From the NCBI GenBank assembly GCA_012510445.1, contig JAAZIA010000018.1, positions 1-51,067 on the forward strand: a stretch of 51,067 bases of DNA, written 5' to 3'. Source of the DNA: Bacteroidales bacterium (GTDB lineage: Bacteria; Bacteroidota; Bacteroidia; Bacteroidales; UBA932). Below the pieces are notes generated by a model that was given only the letters and a program-made list of their open reading frames with translations, was not told where the DNA came from and did not search any database. The position numbers and the translations under genes are program-made. Shown here piece after piece: positions 1-8,923 of this stretch (positions within the stretch are counted from its first letter, which is position 1; the number at the start of each line of letters is the position of its first letter).

Positions 1-124
1 CATATTTACCGGTATTCATAGCTAAAGAATTTAATTTTAGCTAAAATAAAAATTCAAATCGACACGGAGATAAAAAGCTTGTAACAGGCTTAATTATAAT
101 GATTTCAAAGAACGAAAAATTAAT

Positions 125-274
125 TTAAGTGGACACTAATGGAGTTTTATCAGTAATAACATTTATTCCGTCGGGACGACGATAGCTCATCCCGGTTCCA
201 GTAATGATATTCAGCGTCTTTGGCAACTCCAATACCGGAACATCATTCAATATTTTTTCGTAGTTTCGTAATAG
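125..274 (-). pseudogene. Possible C-terminal remnant of an unidentified coding sequence
   Basis: On the minus strand a 49-codon segment is open from just after an in-frame TAG at 275-277 to a TAA at 125-127. It reads like protein rather than noise: it contains ELPKTLNIITGTGMSYRRPDG followed by INVIT. The RRPDG-x-NVI ending reminds me of the C-terminus of Bacteroidota AAA ATPases of the DUF4143 type, but this is recollection only. No start codon or upstream domain remains, and a neighbouring frame (LAITKLRKNI) runs into it, which would fit a frameshift. The rest of 1-284 is AT-rich and holds no gene I can support. Confidence 0.35.
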
Positions 275-284
275 CTAAACCATC

Positions 285-686
285 ATGAACAATTTTGATA
301 TAACCACCCGCACATCTTCCCCACGCATAGACCAACTAAGGCCGGACGAGATCTTCGTCTTTGGCAGCAACCTTTCCGGAGCCCATGGGGGTGGTGCTGC
401 CCGGCTGGCAGTAAATAAGTTTGGAGCCGTATGGGGTCAGGGCATCGGCCTGCAAGGCCAATCTTATGCCATCCCAACCATGCACGGCGGCCCCGAGGCC
501 ATCAAACCCTATGTGGATAAATTTATCCATTTTGCCCAACGTCACCCCGACCTGACCTTCCTAGTCACCGAAATCGGTTGCGGTATTGCCGGCTTCACCC
601 CCTCCCAAATAGCTCCCCTTTTTGCCCAAGCCACACACCTTCCCAACATCTACCTTCCGGAGCGCTTCTGGGCAGTACTACGGTAA
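285..686 (+). CDS. Macro-domain-like conserved hypothetical protein
   Basis: This 133-residue soluble protein has no signal peptide or membrane segment. Residues 24-40 (IFVFGSNLSGAHGGGAA) and the later SYAIPT and TEIGCGIAGF stretches resemble the glycine-rich nucleotide-binding loops of macro (ADP-ribose-binding) domains. Close relatives occur in Bacteroidota and phages as uncharacterised proteins. Function is inferred only from that resemblance; ADP-ribose binding or hydrolysis is possible but unproven. The gene is visibly richer in G and C than its neighbours and follows a possible gene remnant, so it may be a transferred gene. It converges on the helicase gene with 9 bases between stop codons. 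A weak -7-like TAGTTTCG lies at 261-268. Confidence 0.6.
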   Translation: MNNFDITTRTSSPRIDQLRPDEIFVFGSNLSGAHGGGAARLAVNKFGAVWGQGIGLQGQSYAIPTMHGGPEAIKPYVDKFIHFAQRHPDLTFLVTEIGCGIAGFTPSQIAPLFAQATHLPNIYLPERFWAVLR

Positions 687-695
687 CGTACCGAA

Positions 696-3140
696 TCAGC
701 TTTCCTCGGCAATCTTAATTCTCGCAAACTTGAGCAGCAAGGTTTTTATACCGCCAAATTCAAAATCAATGACTGCTTTTGTGTTGGGCATTTCGCCTTC
801 CATAGATACTATGCGGCCACGTCCAAAACGGTTGTGTTCAATGGTCATTCCCTGTTGCAAAACAGAAGGGTCTGCCGGAACAAAATCTTCCGGGGATGCT
901 CCGGATGAAGCAGGTATGTGTTGACGTGCTGCCGCGGACGGTGGACGGGAAGAAGAAGAGCCGGAGTGCCCCGGACGGAAAGAAGCTGAGTCCGAACTTG
1001 GACCAAAGCGGGTGTAAGAAGCAGAGCCGGAACCAAAGTCCGGACGGGAACGCGAGCTAAAGGTGCTGCGGGAAACTGGGATTCTGGTGGGAGTATCGGA
1101 AGTGCCCATTTGGAATGGTCCTGCCAGGCCGGGTAAGGGGCGGGAGAGAAAGGCCGGATCAATTTCGCGCAAGAAGCGGCTGGGCGGGTTGGATTCTGTT
1201 TGCCCCCACCGCCTGCGAGTGTGAGCATAGGAAAGGGTAAGTGTTTTTTTGGCGCGGGTCATGGCCACATAAAACAGGCGGCGTTCTTCCTCTAACTCTT
1301 CCAGAATATTGGAAGAAAGAAGCGAGGGGAAGAGCCTTTCTTCCATACCTGCTACATAGACATGTGAAAACTCCAATCCTTTTGCCGAGTGTGCCGTCAT
1401 CAAGCTCACTTTTTCCCGATCCGAAGTTTCTTGCTCGTCTGCCTGCGTAAGTAAAGTGATGTTGTTTAAGAACCTCTCCAGCGTAGGTTCGCCTTCTCCG
1501 GGCTCGGGAACAGACACTTCTGTTTCCAGTTCTGCGTCTTCTCCCCTGGTATCGCAAAAAGCTTGTAAGCTGTTGAATAGTTCTTCTACGTTGCTCAATT
1601 TAGACATGCCTTCAATGGATTTATCCTCTTTTAGCATACGCAGGTAACCGGAAAGGGTGGCTATTTCCATAGAAAGTTCAAAGGCATTCTTGCCTTCTTC
1701 CCGCTTAAAGAGTACCGTTTCTATAAGCTCGGCAAAGGCTTTCAATCGTTCTGCTATGTTACCCCTCAGCCCGGCCGCCTGAAGGTCTCCGTTTTGAATG
1801 TAGTCAAACGGGGACATCTCTGCAAAAGAGGCAGCAGCGCTCAGTTTTTGTAACGTAACTGCTCCAATACCGCGAGGAGGTACGGCAATGACCCTGCGAA
1901 AGGCTTCTTCATCGTGCGGGTTGACTACCAAGCGCATGTAGGCAAGCATGTCTTTTACCTCGGTTCGTTCGTAAAAAGAAAAACCACCGTACACTTTATA
2001 AGGTATATCTCTGCGACGGAGTGCTTCTTCAAAAACGCGGGATTGAGCATTGGTGCGATACAAGATAGCAAACCTTCCGTAACCCCCTCTGCTTTTATAC
2101 ATCTTATCCTGAATGGATCTAATTATAAGAGAAGCTTCTTCCAAGTCTGTGAAGGCTTGTATAAGATCTATCTTTTCTCCCTGAACTGATTTAGAGAAGC
2201 ATTCTTTACGCATACGGCGTGTATTATGTCTTATGAGGCTGTTTGCCGCATCTACTACGTTTTGTGTAGAACGGTAATTTTGCTCTAAACGAAATTCTTT
2301 AACCTCGGGAAAATCTTTGCTAAAGTTGAGGATATTTTCTATACGGGCACCGCGAAAAGCATATATGCTTTGAGCATCATCTCCCACTACTGTAATATTT
2401 CGGTTCTGCTGTGCCAGGTTTTTAATAATAAAATACTGAGCCAAATTGGTATCTTGGTATTCGTCTACCAAAATGTACGTGAATTTGTTGCGATAATATT
2501 CCAATACCTGCGGGTTTTGTTGCAGTAACAAGTTAGTATAGAGCAACAAGTCATCAAAATCCATAGCTCCGGCCAGTTTACACCTTTTTGCATACAAAGT
2601 ATAAATATCGGCCATGAGCGGTTTGCGTGTCTGCTCGTCCTGCTGCCTTACCTGAGCATTTGCTTGGTATGCAGCTGCTGTAAGTAAGTTGTTTTTGGCC
2701 CGCGAAATACGCGAAAGTACTACGGCCGGCGGGTAGATCTTCTCGTCCAGCTCCAGCTCTTTTATGCATCTTTTTATAGCCGTTTTTGCATCGGTTTTAT
2801 CGTATATGGTAAAATAGCGGGGGAAACCCAGCGATTCGGCCTCTCTTCTTAAAATACGGGCAAAAACAGAATGAAACGTTCCCATCCACAGAAAGCGTGC
2901 CCTGTCCGGTCCCACCAAAGTGGCCAACCGTTCCTTCATCTCTTTGGCTGCTTTGTTAGTAAAAGTAAGTGCCAGAATAGAGGAAGCAGGAATTCCTTGC
3001 TCTAACATATGTGCTATCCTGCAAGTTAAGACTTTTGTTTTCCCACTTCCGGCCCCTGCTATAATAAGGGAAGGCCCTGTAATATTTTCAACTGCCTTCC
3101 TTTGAGCCTCGTTTAACTCCTCCAAATAATTCTCCTTCAT
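696..3140 (-). CDS. UvrD/PcrA-type ATP-dependent DNA helicase
   Basis: Superfamily 1A 3'-5' DNA helicase of 814 residues, expected to act in repair and removal of stalled replication or recombination intermediates. Visible motifs: Walker A GAGSGKT at 29-35, motif II DEYQDTN at 226-232, motif III QSIYAFRGA at 257-265, motif IV QNYRSTQ, and motifs V/VI around SLMTAHSAKGLEF and VAMTRAKK. Between the helicase core and the C-terminus is a Ser/Pro/Arg-rich, low-complexity linker (about 665-755), followed by the Tudor-like tail (GMTIEHNRFGRGRIVSMEG) common in PcrA proteins, which is linked to RNA polymerase contact in well-studied homologues. A -7 box lies 5 bases upstream of the ATG. It is divergent from nqrA. 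Confidence 0.95.
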   Translation of the reverse strand: MKENYLEELNEAQRKAVENITGPSLIIAGAGSGKTKVLTCRIAHMLEQGIPASSILALTFTNKAAKEMKERLATLVGPDRARFLWMGTFHSVFARILRREAESLGFPRYFTIYDKTDAKTAIKRCIKELELDEKIYPPAVVLSRISRAKNNLLTAAAYQANAQVRQQDEQTRKPLMADIYTLYAKRCKLAGAMDFDDLLLYTNLLLQQNPQVLEYYRNKFTYILVDEYQDTNLAQYFIIKNLAQQNRNITVVGDDAQSIYAFRGARIENILNFSKDFPEVKEFRLEQNYRSTQNVVDAANSLIRHNTRRMRKECFSKSVQGEKIDLIQAFTDLEEASLIIRSIQDKMYKSRGGYGRFAILYRTNAQSRVFEEALRRRDIPYKVYGGFSFYERTEVKDMLAYMRLVVNPHDEEAFRRVIAVPPRGIGAVTLQKLSAAASFAEMSPFDYIQNGDLQAAGLRGNIAERLKAFAELIETVLFKREEGKNAFELSMEIATLSGYLRMLKEDKSIEGMSKLSNVEELFNSLQAFCDTRGEDAELETEVSVPEPGEGEPTLERFLNNITLLTQADEQETSDREKVSLMTAHSAKGLEFSHVYVAGMEERLFPSLLSSNILEELEEERRLFYVAMTRAKKTLTLSYAHTRRRWGQTESNPPSRFLREIDPAFLSRPLPGLAGPFQMGTSDTPTRIPVSRSTFSSRSRPDFGSGSASYTRFGPSSDSASFRPGHSGSSSSRPPSAAARQHIPASSGASPEDFVPADPSVLQQGMTIEHNRFGRGRIVSMEGEMPNTKAVIDFEFGGIKTLLLKFARIKIAEES

Positions 3141-3145
3141 GCCGA

Positions 3146-3153
3146 CAAATATA
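3146..3153 (-). promoter_or_regulatory. -7 promoter element for the helicase gene
   Basis: Read on the minus strand this is TATATTTG, an exact match to the Bacteroidota -7 consensus TAnnTTTG. Only 5 bases separate it from the start codon at 3140, so transcription would begin at or next to the ATG. No matching -33 TTTG is evident. Confidence 0.5.
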
Positions 3154-3174
3154 GGGAAAAGCCGTTGAAAATTT

Positions 3175-3182
3175 TATCTTTG
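3175..3182 (+). promoter_or_regulatory. -7 promoter element for the nqr operon
   Basis: TATCTTTG matches TAnnTTTG exactly and lies 19 bases before the nqrA ATG. It is in the short divergent interval shared with the helicase gene. No clear -33 element is visible. Confidence 0.5.
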
Positions 3183-3201
3183 TAACTGCTAAAAAGTGCT
3201 T

Positions 3202-4569
3202 ATGCGTACTACGTACAAGTTAAAAAAAGGGCTGAATATTCCGTTGAAAGGCTATGCTGCCATGTGCTCGTACTTGAATGAAACCGGTACACTTTACGAA
3301 ATAAAACCTACCGACTTCCATCACATTACCCCAAAGCTTCTTGTGCGTGAAGGAGATGCCGTTCTGGCTGGCAGTCCAGTTTTTTGTGATAAGAGCTATC
3401 CTCAGATGGTGTGCACTTCTCCTGTGAGCGGAACAATAAGTTCCATTGTGCGCAAAGAGAAAAGAAGGCTTGCAGGCATCCGTATAGTTCCGGACAACAA
3501 AGAAGAGAAAGTCACGTTTGCCGTTGTCAGTCCGGAAAGTTTGGATCAGGAAAAAATAAAGGAGCTGCTGCTTGCCAGCGGATGTTGGATGTGGATTACA
3601 CGTAGGCCGTACGGCACACCGGCTCGTCCCACAGAACAACCTCTGCATATATACATAAGTTGCTTTGATACAGCTCCGTTGGCTCCGAATTACGACTATG
3701 CCTTTGCAGACGAAGAAGAGGCTTTGAAAATGGGGTTACGAGTCATGGAACGCCTTTGTCCCGGACGAGTCCATCTGGGGTTGTCAGACAAAACTTCTGT
3801 CCATAGTGTATTTCGTCGTCTGACAGCAAGAAAACATATTTTTTCCGGTCCCCATCCGGCAGGCAACCCGGGAGTACAAATTCATCACGTTTGTCCGGCA
3901 GGTAAGGACCGCGTAGTATGGACACTTACCCCCCTAGGGCTTACGGTCATAGGTAGGCTCTTTCTGTACGGCACTTACGATACCACAAGGCAGGTTGCCG
4001 TAACAGGACCAGCTCTGGAGAAAACCGGATATGTTACCTGCCAGGCAGGCACTGCCATAGCTTCATTTACACAGTTTCCACGAAAACAAGGAGTAGAAAT
4101 CCGTGCCATAAGCGGGAATCCCCTTACAGGCGACTCTGTAGGAGAAGAGGGATTTTTAGGGTTTCATCATCAACAAGTTACGTTTTTATCCGAAGGATAT
4201 CACAGGGAGCTGCTGGGATGGGCACGACCTCTGCGGTTTCACCGTTTTAGCGCTGCACGTACGTACCTTACGTTCTTATCTCCGCTCCTTGGAAAAACAG
4301 CACAATTTAATCTGGACACCAATACCAACGGAGGACAGCGAGCTTTTGTAATAACGCGGGATTACCAAAAGGTAGTACCTATGGATATATTCGTTTCGCT
4401 TTTGGTCAAAGCAGCCTTGGCAAAAAACGTAGAAAAGATGGAAAACCTGGGAATTTACGAAGTGCTTCCGGAAGATTTGGCCCTTTGTGAATTTATTTGT
4501 CCGTCAAAAATAGAGATACAGGATACTCTGAAACAAGGAATTGAACTGATGATAAAGGAGATGCAATGA
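3202..4569 (+). CDS. nqrA: Na+-translocating NADH:quinone reductase subunit A
   Basis: NqrA is the peripheral cytoplasmic subunit of the six-subunit respiratory sodium pump, which oxidises NADH, reduces quinone and exports Na+. The protein (455 residues from the ATG at 3202) begins with the hallmark KKGLNIPLKG segment and shows the domain order of the family: an N-terminal barrel-sandwich-like region, the central Rossmann-like part with GPALEKTGYV, and a C-terminal region ending in PSKIEIQDTLKQG, where homologues read PSKIEVG. There is no membrane helix, as expected. The frame is open two codons further to a GTG at 3196, but the ATG suits the family start better. Its stop overlaps the nqrB start (ATGA). 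Confidence 0.96.
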   Translation: MRTTYKLKKGLNIPLKGYAAMCSYLNETGTLYEIKPTDFHHITPKLLVREGDAVLAGSPVFCDKSYPQMVCTSPVSGTISSIVRKEKRRLAGIRIVPDNKEEKVTFAVVSPESLDQEKIKELLLASGCWMWITRRPYGTPARPTEQPLHIYISCFDTAPLAPNYDYAFADEEEALKMGLRVMERLCPGRVHLGLSDKTSVHSVFRRLTARKHIFSGPHPAGNPGVQIHHVCPAGKDRVVWTLTPLGLTVIGRLFLYGTYDTTRQVAVTGPALEKTGYVTCQAGTAIASFTQFPRKQGVEIRAISGNPLTGDSVGEEGFLGFHHQQVTFLSEGYHRELLGWARPLRFHRFSAARTYLTFLSPLLGKTAQFNLDTNTNGGQRAFVITRDYQKVVPMDIFVSLLVKAALAKNVEKMENLGIYEVLPEDLALCEFICPSKIEIQDTLKQGIELMIKEMQ

Positions 4570-5840
4570 GACGCCCCAGAAACATAAAATTTCCGGAAAA
4601 AATACTCCAAAAAATCAAACCGGTCTTTATTCAAGGAGGACGTTTGTCTTTTCTACAGTCAACCTTCGAGGCTTTTGAGTCCTTTTTACTTGTGCCGGGA
4701 AGAGTGACAAAAAAAGGTTCTCATATACGAGACTGCAACGACCTTAAGCGGGTAATGATTGTGGTAGTCGTTGCCCTCATACCCAGCCTGCTTTTTGGTA
4801 TGTACAACACCGGATGGCAGCATTACACAGCTATGGGAACACAAGCAGCACAGGTTGATTTTTTCCGGGTATTCTGGTATGGGTTTCTGAAGGTTCTTCC
4901 TTTGCTGATAGTTTCCTACGGGGTAGGACTGGGCATTGAGTTTGCCATAGCTCAGATCCGCAGACAAGAAGTAAACGAAGGATACCTGGTAACAGGCATG
5001 CTTATTCCCCTGATAGTCCCGGTAACTATTCCTTTATGGATGTTGGCCGTAGCCGTTGCATTTGCTGTCCTTATTGGAAAGGAAATCTTTGGAGGCACGG
5101 GTATGAACATTTGGAATCCCGCCCTATTGGCTAGGGCGTTTCTGTTTTTTTCCTACCCGGGGTACATGACCGGAGATACGATTTGGGTAGACGGGGTGAG
5201 CGGTGCCACCCCTCTTGCACAGCTGGCAGAAGCAACAACCCCGCTGGCACAGGTGACAAATACATTGACTCAAGCTGCGGAAAGCACGTCGTGGCTGGGA
5301 CGGATGGCAGAAAGCGTTGGGTTGACAGAAGTGTTCAGCCACATCACAGAAGTTTTTGCATCTTTGTCACAGGCAGGGACCATACCGGGATTGCCATCTT
5401 GGACAGATATGTTCTTGGGTTTTGTTCCGGGCTCTGTAGGAGAGACTTCTGTTCTGTGTATTTTATTGGGAGCAGCCATCTTGTTGTTTACAGGAGTGGC
5501 CAGTTGGAAGGTGATGCTTTCCTGTGTAGCCGGAGCCTCTCTTATGGCACTGGCAGGGAATATCCCTATACATTACCACTTAGTCATGGGCGGGTTTACT
5601 TTTGGCTGTGTTTTTATGGCTACCGATCCTGTTACCGGTCCTCAGACAGAGACGGGAAAATGGATTTTTGGGTTCCTAATTGGCCTGCTTACTATACTTA
5701 TCAGGCTTTTCAACCCGGGCTATCCGGAAGGCATGATGCTTGCTGTATTATTAATGAACACATTCGCTCCCCTAATTGACCACGCCGTGGTTGCTGCCAA
5801 CGTCAGGCGCAGAAAAAAAAGGATAGCTGCTCATGGATAA
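4566..5840 (+). CDS. nqrB: Na+-translocating NADH:quinone reductase subunit B
   Basis: Polytopic membrane subunit of Na+-NQR (424 residues) that carries a covalent FMN and lies on the sodium path. The flavinylation motif SGAT is at 212-215, making Thr215 the expected phosphoester attachment site. Several hydrophobic helices flank it (for example 62-80, 104-125, 145-171, and more after 295). Between the FMN threonine and the conserved PGSVGE there are roughly 70-80 residues of Ala/Thr/Ser-rich sequence, which looks longer than in gammaproteobacterial NqrB; this is from memory and not aligned. It overlaps nqrA by 4 bases and nqrC by 8 bases, suggesting translational coupling. Confidence 0.96.
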   Translation: MRRPRNIKFPEKILQKIKPVFIQGGRLSFLQSTFEAFESFLLVPGRVTKKGSHIRDCNDLKRVMIVVVVALIPSLLFGMYNTGWQHYTAMGTQAAQVDFFRVFWYGFLKVLPLLIVSYGVGLGIEFAIAQIRRQEVNEGYLVTGMLIPLIVPVTIPLWMLAVAVAFAVLIGKEIFGGTGMNIWNPALLARAFLFFSYPGYMTGDTIWVDGVSGATPLAQLAEATTPLAQVTNTLTQAAESTSWLGRMAESVGLTEVFSHITEVFASLSQAGTIPGLPSWTDMFLGFVPGSVGETSVLCILLGAAILLFTGVASWKVMLSCVAGASLMALAGNIPIHYHLVMGGFTFGCVFMATDPVTGPQTETGKWIFGFLIGLLTILIRLFNPGYPEGMMLAVLLMNTFAPLIDHAVVAANVRRRKKRIAAHG

Positions 5841-6480
5841 GAAAAAAAGAAACGGGAGTTTGTATACTTTTCTCTACGCCGCTATTTTAGTTACAGTAAC
5901 GGCCGCGTTGCTAGCTTTTGTATCTGAAGTACTTAGACCCAGACAAACAGCTAACAGAAAGGAAGAAACACGGCAAAGCATTTTGCGTTCTGTGCACTTA
6001 GAAGGAAAAACGTATGAAAAATACATAAAAGACACCGTTGTAGGCCCTCAGCAATTACCTTTATACATTTGTACCCTGAATGACGGCAGCCGTAAATACA
6101 TTGTACCGCTCCGTGGCAAGGGGCTCTGGGGGCCGCTGTGGGGATACATGGCGCTTAATGCAGACGGACAAACTGTTTATGGAGCCGACTTTGACCATCA
6201 GGCCGAGACGCCCGGGTTGGGAGCCGAGGTGTCCAGTCTTGACTTTAGTGCTCCGTTCAGTGGAAAATCCCTGTACCGTGACAGTGTTTTTGTATCCATT
6301 GCTGTACGTAAGCAAAGTGGAAAGGCCAAAGGAAACCCCAACGCAGTAGACGGCATTTCCGGAGGTACCATTACCAGCAGAGGCATTGAAGACATGATAA
6401 GAGAAACTTTGGCAGTTTATCTGCCGGTATTAAAGACCATACTACAGGAGAAAACAAATGAAAAAACGCACCTTCCTTGA
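5833..6480 (+). CDS. nqrC: Na+-translocating NADH:quinone reductase subunit C
   Basis: NqrC (215 residues) is the second covalently flavinylated subunit of the pump. One N-terminal helix (about 10-31) anchors a periplasmic FMN-binding domain. The attachment motif is SGGTITS at 176-182, with Thr179 the expected FMN site; the usual Ala of SGAT is Gly here. The ETPGLGAEV segment at 125-133 is the conserved FMN-pocket sequence. The flavin would be added by an ApbE-type flavin transferase, which is not in this window. The gene overlaps nqrB by 8 bases and nqrD by 23 bases. Confidence 0.95.
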   Translation: MDKKKRNGSLYTFLYAAILVTVTAALLAFVSEVLRPRQTANRKEETRQSILRSVHLEGKTYEKYIKDTVVGPQQLPLYICTLNDGSRKYIVPLRGKGLWGPLWGYMALNADGQTVYGADFDHQAETPGLGAEVSSLDFSAPFSGKSLYRDSVFVSIAVRKQSGKAKGNPNAVDGISGGTITSRGIEDMIRETLAVYLPVLKTILQEKTNEKTHLP

Positions 6481-7081
6481 TCCACTGTTCAAAACAAGTC
6501 CCATTCCCGTACTTGCTCTGGGGATTTGTTCAGCTTTGGCCGTAACGGTAAAGCTGGAACCGGCTCTTGTTATGGCTCTGGCAGTCACTCTAGTAACCGG
6601 TTTTTCTGAACTTATCCTGTCCCTTTTACGCCATACCATCCCCAATCGAATCCGTATTATTGTACAACTGATGGTAGTAGCCACCTTAGTTATTTTAGTG
6701 GACCAGGTACTGAAAGCGTATGCTTGGGAAATAAGCAAACAACTTTCCGTATTTGTAGGGCTTATCATTACCAACTGCATTATCATGGGGCGCATAGAGG
6801 CTTTTGCTCTGAAGAACAAGCCCCTGCCCTCTTTCATTGATGGTATTGCGAACGGTTTAGGATACGGGATGGTGTTAGTGGTAGTAGCCGTTGTCCGCGA
6901 ACTGTTGGGAGAGGGAACGCTGCTGGGCTACTCCGTTGTTCCTGAAAAGTGGTATGTGGCTGCAGGGGGTTTTTATGAAAACAACGGATTTTTTATTCTG
7001 CCCCCTATGGCGCTTATCGTAGTAGGCTTAATGGTATGGATTTATAATGCTAAAAATGCCAAAAGCGTATGGAACAACTAG
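6458..7081 (+). CDS. nqrD: Na+-translocating NADH:quinone reductase subunit D
   Basis: Integral membrane subunit of Na+-NQR (207 residues, about six hydrophobic helices). NqrD and NqrE are homologous, inverted-topology subunits that share an intramembrane iron centre in solved structures. Here the cysteine of [19 protein letters not shown] matches the conserved cysteine-containing half-helix. RIEAFAL and [10 protein letters not shown] are family signatures also seen in RnfE. The ATG at 6458 lies inside nqrC (23-base overlap), and the gene overlaps nqrE by 13 bases. RnfE is the alternative family, but the complete nqrA-F order settles the assignment. Confidence 0.95.
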   Translation: MKKRTFLDPLFKTSPIPVLALGICSALAVTVKLEPALVMALAVTLVTGFSELILSLLRHTIPNRIRIIVQLMVVATLVILVDQVLKAYAWEISKQLSVFVGLIITNCIIMGRIEAFALKNKPLPSFIDGIANGLGYGMVLVVVAVVRELLGEGTLLGYSVVPEKWYVAAGGFYENNGFFILPPMALIVVGLMVWIYNAKNAKSVWNN

Positions 7082-7686
7082 TGAACATATTTGTTAAGGG
7101 CATCTTTACAGAAAACATGATTTTTGCCTATTTCTTGGGCATGTGTTCCTATCTGGCTGTTTCTAAAACGGTAAAAACAGCTACCGGTCTGGGCGTAGCC
7201 GTACTTTTTGTACTGGTCATCACACTGCCTGTTAATTACTTGTTACACAGGTATGTACTGGCTCCGGGAGCCTTGGGGCAAATCCACCCGGCATGGGCAG
7301 AAACAGACTTAAGCTTTCTGAGCTTTATTTTGTTCATTGCCGTGATTGCAGCTATGGTACAACTGGTAGAAATGATCATTGAAAAGTACTCTCCGGCCCT
7401 GTACAACAATTTGGGTATATTCTTGCCCTTGATTGCCGTAAACTGTGCTATACTGGGGGCCTCTCTTTTTATGCAAGAACGTGAATACGAAAACATTTCT
7501 CAAGTTATAGCCTACGCTCTGGGATCGGGACTCGGCTGGCTACTGGCCATAGTTTCTATTGCTGCCATAAGAGAAAAATTAAGCTATTCTAATATCCCGG
7601 CTCCCATGCGGGGACTAGGCATATCTTTTATTATTACAGGTCTTATGGGCATTGCCTTTATGAGTTTTATGGGAATCCGGTTTTAA
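7069..7686 (+). CDS. nqrE: Na+-translocating NADH:quinone reductase subunit E
   Basis: Integral membrane subunit (205 residues, about six helices), the partner of NqrD in the intramembrane iron site of the sodium pump. The [17 protein letters not shown] segment carries the conserved Asn-Cys pair, matching TNC in NqrD. The ending [21 protein letters not shown] is typical of NqrE/RnfA proteins. The start overlaps nqrD by 13 bases, and a single base separates its stop from nqrF. The homologous RnfA is excluded by the operon context. Confidence 0.95.
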   Translation: MEQLVNIFVKGIFTENMIFAYFLGMCSYLAVSKTVKTATGLGVAVLFVLVITLPVNYLLHRYVLAPGALGQIHPAWAETDLSFLSFILFIAVIAAMVQLVEMIIEKYSPALYNNLGIFLPLIAVNCAILGASLFMQEREYENISQVIAYALGSGLGWLLAIVSIAAIREKLSYSNIPAPMRGLGISFIITGLMGIAFMSFMGIRF

Positions 7687-7687
7687 T

Positions 7688-8923
7688 ATGTTTGTACTTT
7701 TATCCGTTACAGTCATTCTCTTGGTTACCCTTGTTCTGGTAGCTTTACTACTGTTTGCCAAGAATAAGCTTCTTCCTTCGGGAAGCGTAACCATAACTGT
7801 AAACACCAACAAAGTCTTACAGACAGAGCCCGGTGACACTTTGCTTTCCACCTTGGCAGAACAGGGAGTTTACCTTCCCTCTGCCTGTGGAGGAGGCGGA
7901 ACGTGCGGGTTGTGTAAATGCCGTATTTTATCAGGCGGAGGATCCATTTTAGCTACAGAAACGGGATTTTTCACTCGCAGGGAACAGCAAAGCCAATGGC
8001 GCTTGGCTTGTCAGGTAAAAGTAAGGGAAGATATGGAAGTAGAGTTACCGCCGCAAGTGTTAGGGGTGAAAAAATGGGACTGCACGGTAGTAAGCAACCA
8101 CAACCTTACCTCTCTCATTAAAGAGCTGATAATCAAACTCCCGGAAGGAGAGACACTTGACTTCCGGCCGGGAGGCTACGTACAAATTGACGTTCCGCCT
8201 GTATTAGTAGATTTTTCCCGGGACATTCAAATAGATACTCCCTTTATGGACGGTTGGAAATCCTTTGGTTTTACGAGCCTTAAAATGGTAAATAAAGAAT
8301 ATGGATTCCGAGCTTATTCCATGGCCAACCACCCGGCAGAGGGCAACGTAATTGTATTGAACGTACGCATTTCTCCTCCGCCCTGGGACCGTTCACGAGG
8401 CACGTTTATGAAAGTCAACCCGGGAGTATGTTCGTCTTATGTGTTCTCTCTTAAAGCAGGGGATGCGGTAAAAGTATCGGGTCCTTACGGTACTTTCTTC
8501 TTGAAGGATACCCAAGCAGAAAAAATATTTGTTGGAGGAGGGGCAGGTATGGCCCCCATGCGCTCCCATATTTTCCATTTGTTTAAAACGTTAAAAACAG
8601 GTTGTAAAGTATCTTTTTGGTACGGTGCGCGCTCTAGAAAAGAGGTCTTTTATGAACAGGAGTTCCGAGACATAGAAGCTGTCTTCCCAAATTTCTCATT
8701 TCATATTGCGCTTTCGGACCCGCATCCGGATGACGGCTGGGAAGGATCTACAGGTTTTATACATAAAGTACTCCTGGAAAAATATCTGCAAACACACCCC
8801 CAACCGGAAGAAGCAGAGTATTATTTATGCGGGCCACCTTTGATGACTTCTGCCACCATAGACATGCTAGACAACCTGGGTGTTCCGGAAGATCATATTC
8901 TATTTGACGATTTCGGAGGCTAA
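7688..8923 (+). CDS. nqrF: Na+-translocating NADH:quinone reductase subunit F (NADH dehydrogenase, FAD and 2Fe-2S)
   Basis: NqrF (411 residues) is the electron entry subunit of the pump. It has an N-terminal membrane helix (about 3-24), then a ferredoxin-type 2Fe-2S domain with cysteines 67, 73, 76 and 108 (Cys78 is also present), then a ferredoxin-reductase module. The FAD motif RAYSMANHP and the NADH-binding GGGAGMAPMRSH are clear, and the C-terminal YLCGPPLM and DDFGG end is canonical. It takes hydride from NADH and passes electrons through FAD and the cluster to the other subunits. It ends the operon; its last 24 bases overlap the convergent Nudix gene. Confidence 0.97.
   Translation: MFVLLSVTVILLVTLVLVALLLFAKNKLLPSGSVTITVNTNKVLQTEPGDTLLSTLAEQGVYLPSACGGGGTCGLCKCRILSGGGSILATETGFFTRREQQSQWRLACQVKVREDMEVELPPQVLGVKKWDCTVVSNHNLTSLIKELIIKLPEGETLDFRPGGYVQIDVPPVLVDFSRDIQIDTPFMDGWKSFGFTSLKMVNKEYGFRAYSMANHPAEGNVIVLNVRISPPPWDRSRGTFMKVNPGVCSSYVFSLKAGDAVKVSGPYGTFFLKDTQAEKIFVGGGAGMAPMRSHIFHLFKTLKTGCKVSFWYGARSRKEVFYEQEFRDIEAVFPNFSFHIALSDPHPDDGWEGSTGFIHKVLLEKYLQTHPQPEEAEYYLCGPPLMTSATIDMLDNLGVPEDHILFDDFGG

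Noticed and set aside
19-43. Inverted repeat TAGCTAAA / TTTAGCTA as a terminator
   Set aside because: The arms are AT-rich, the loop is 9 bases, and neither strand has a T-run after the stem. It is more likely chance in AT-rich DNA.
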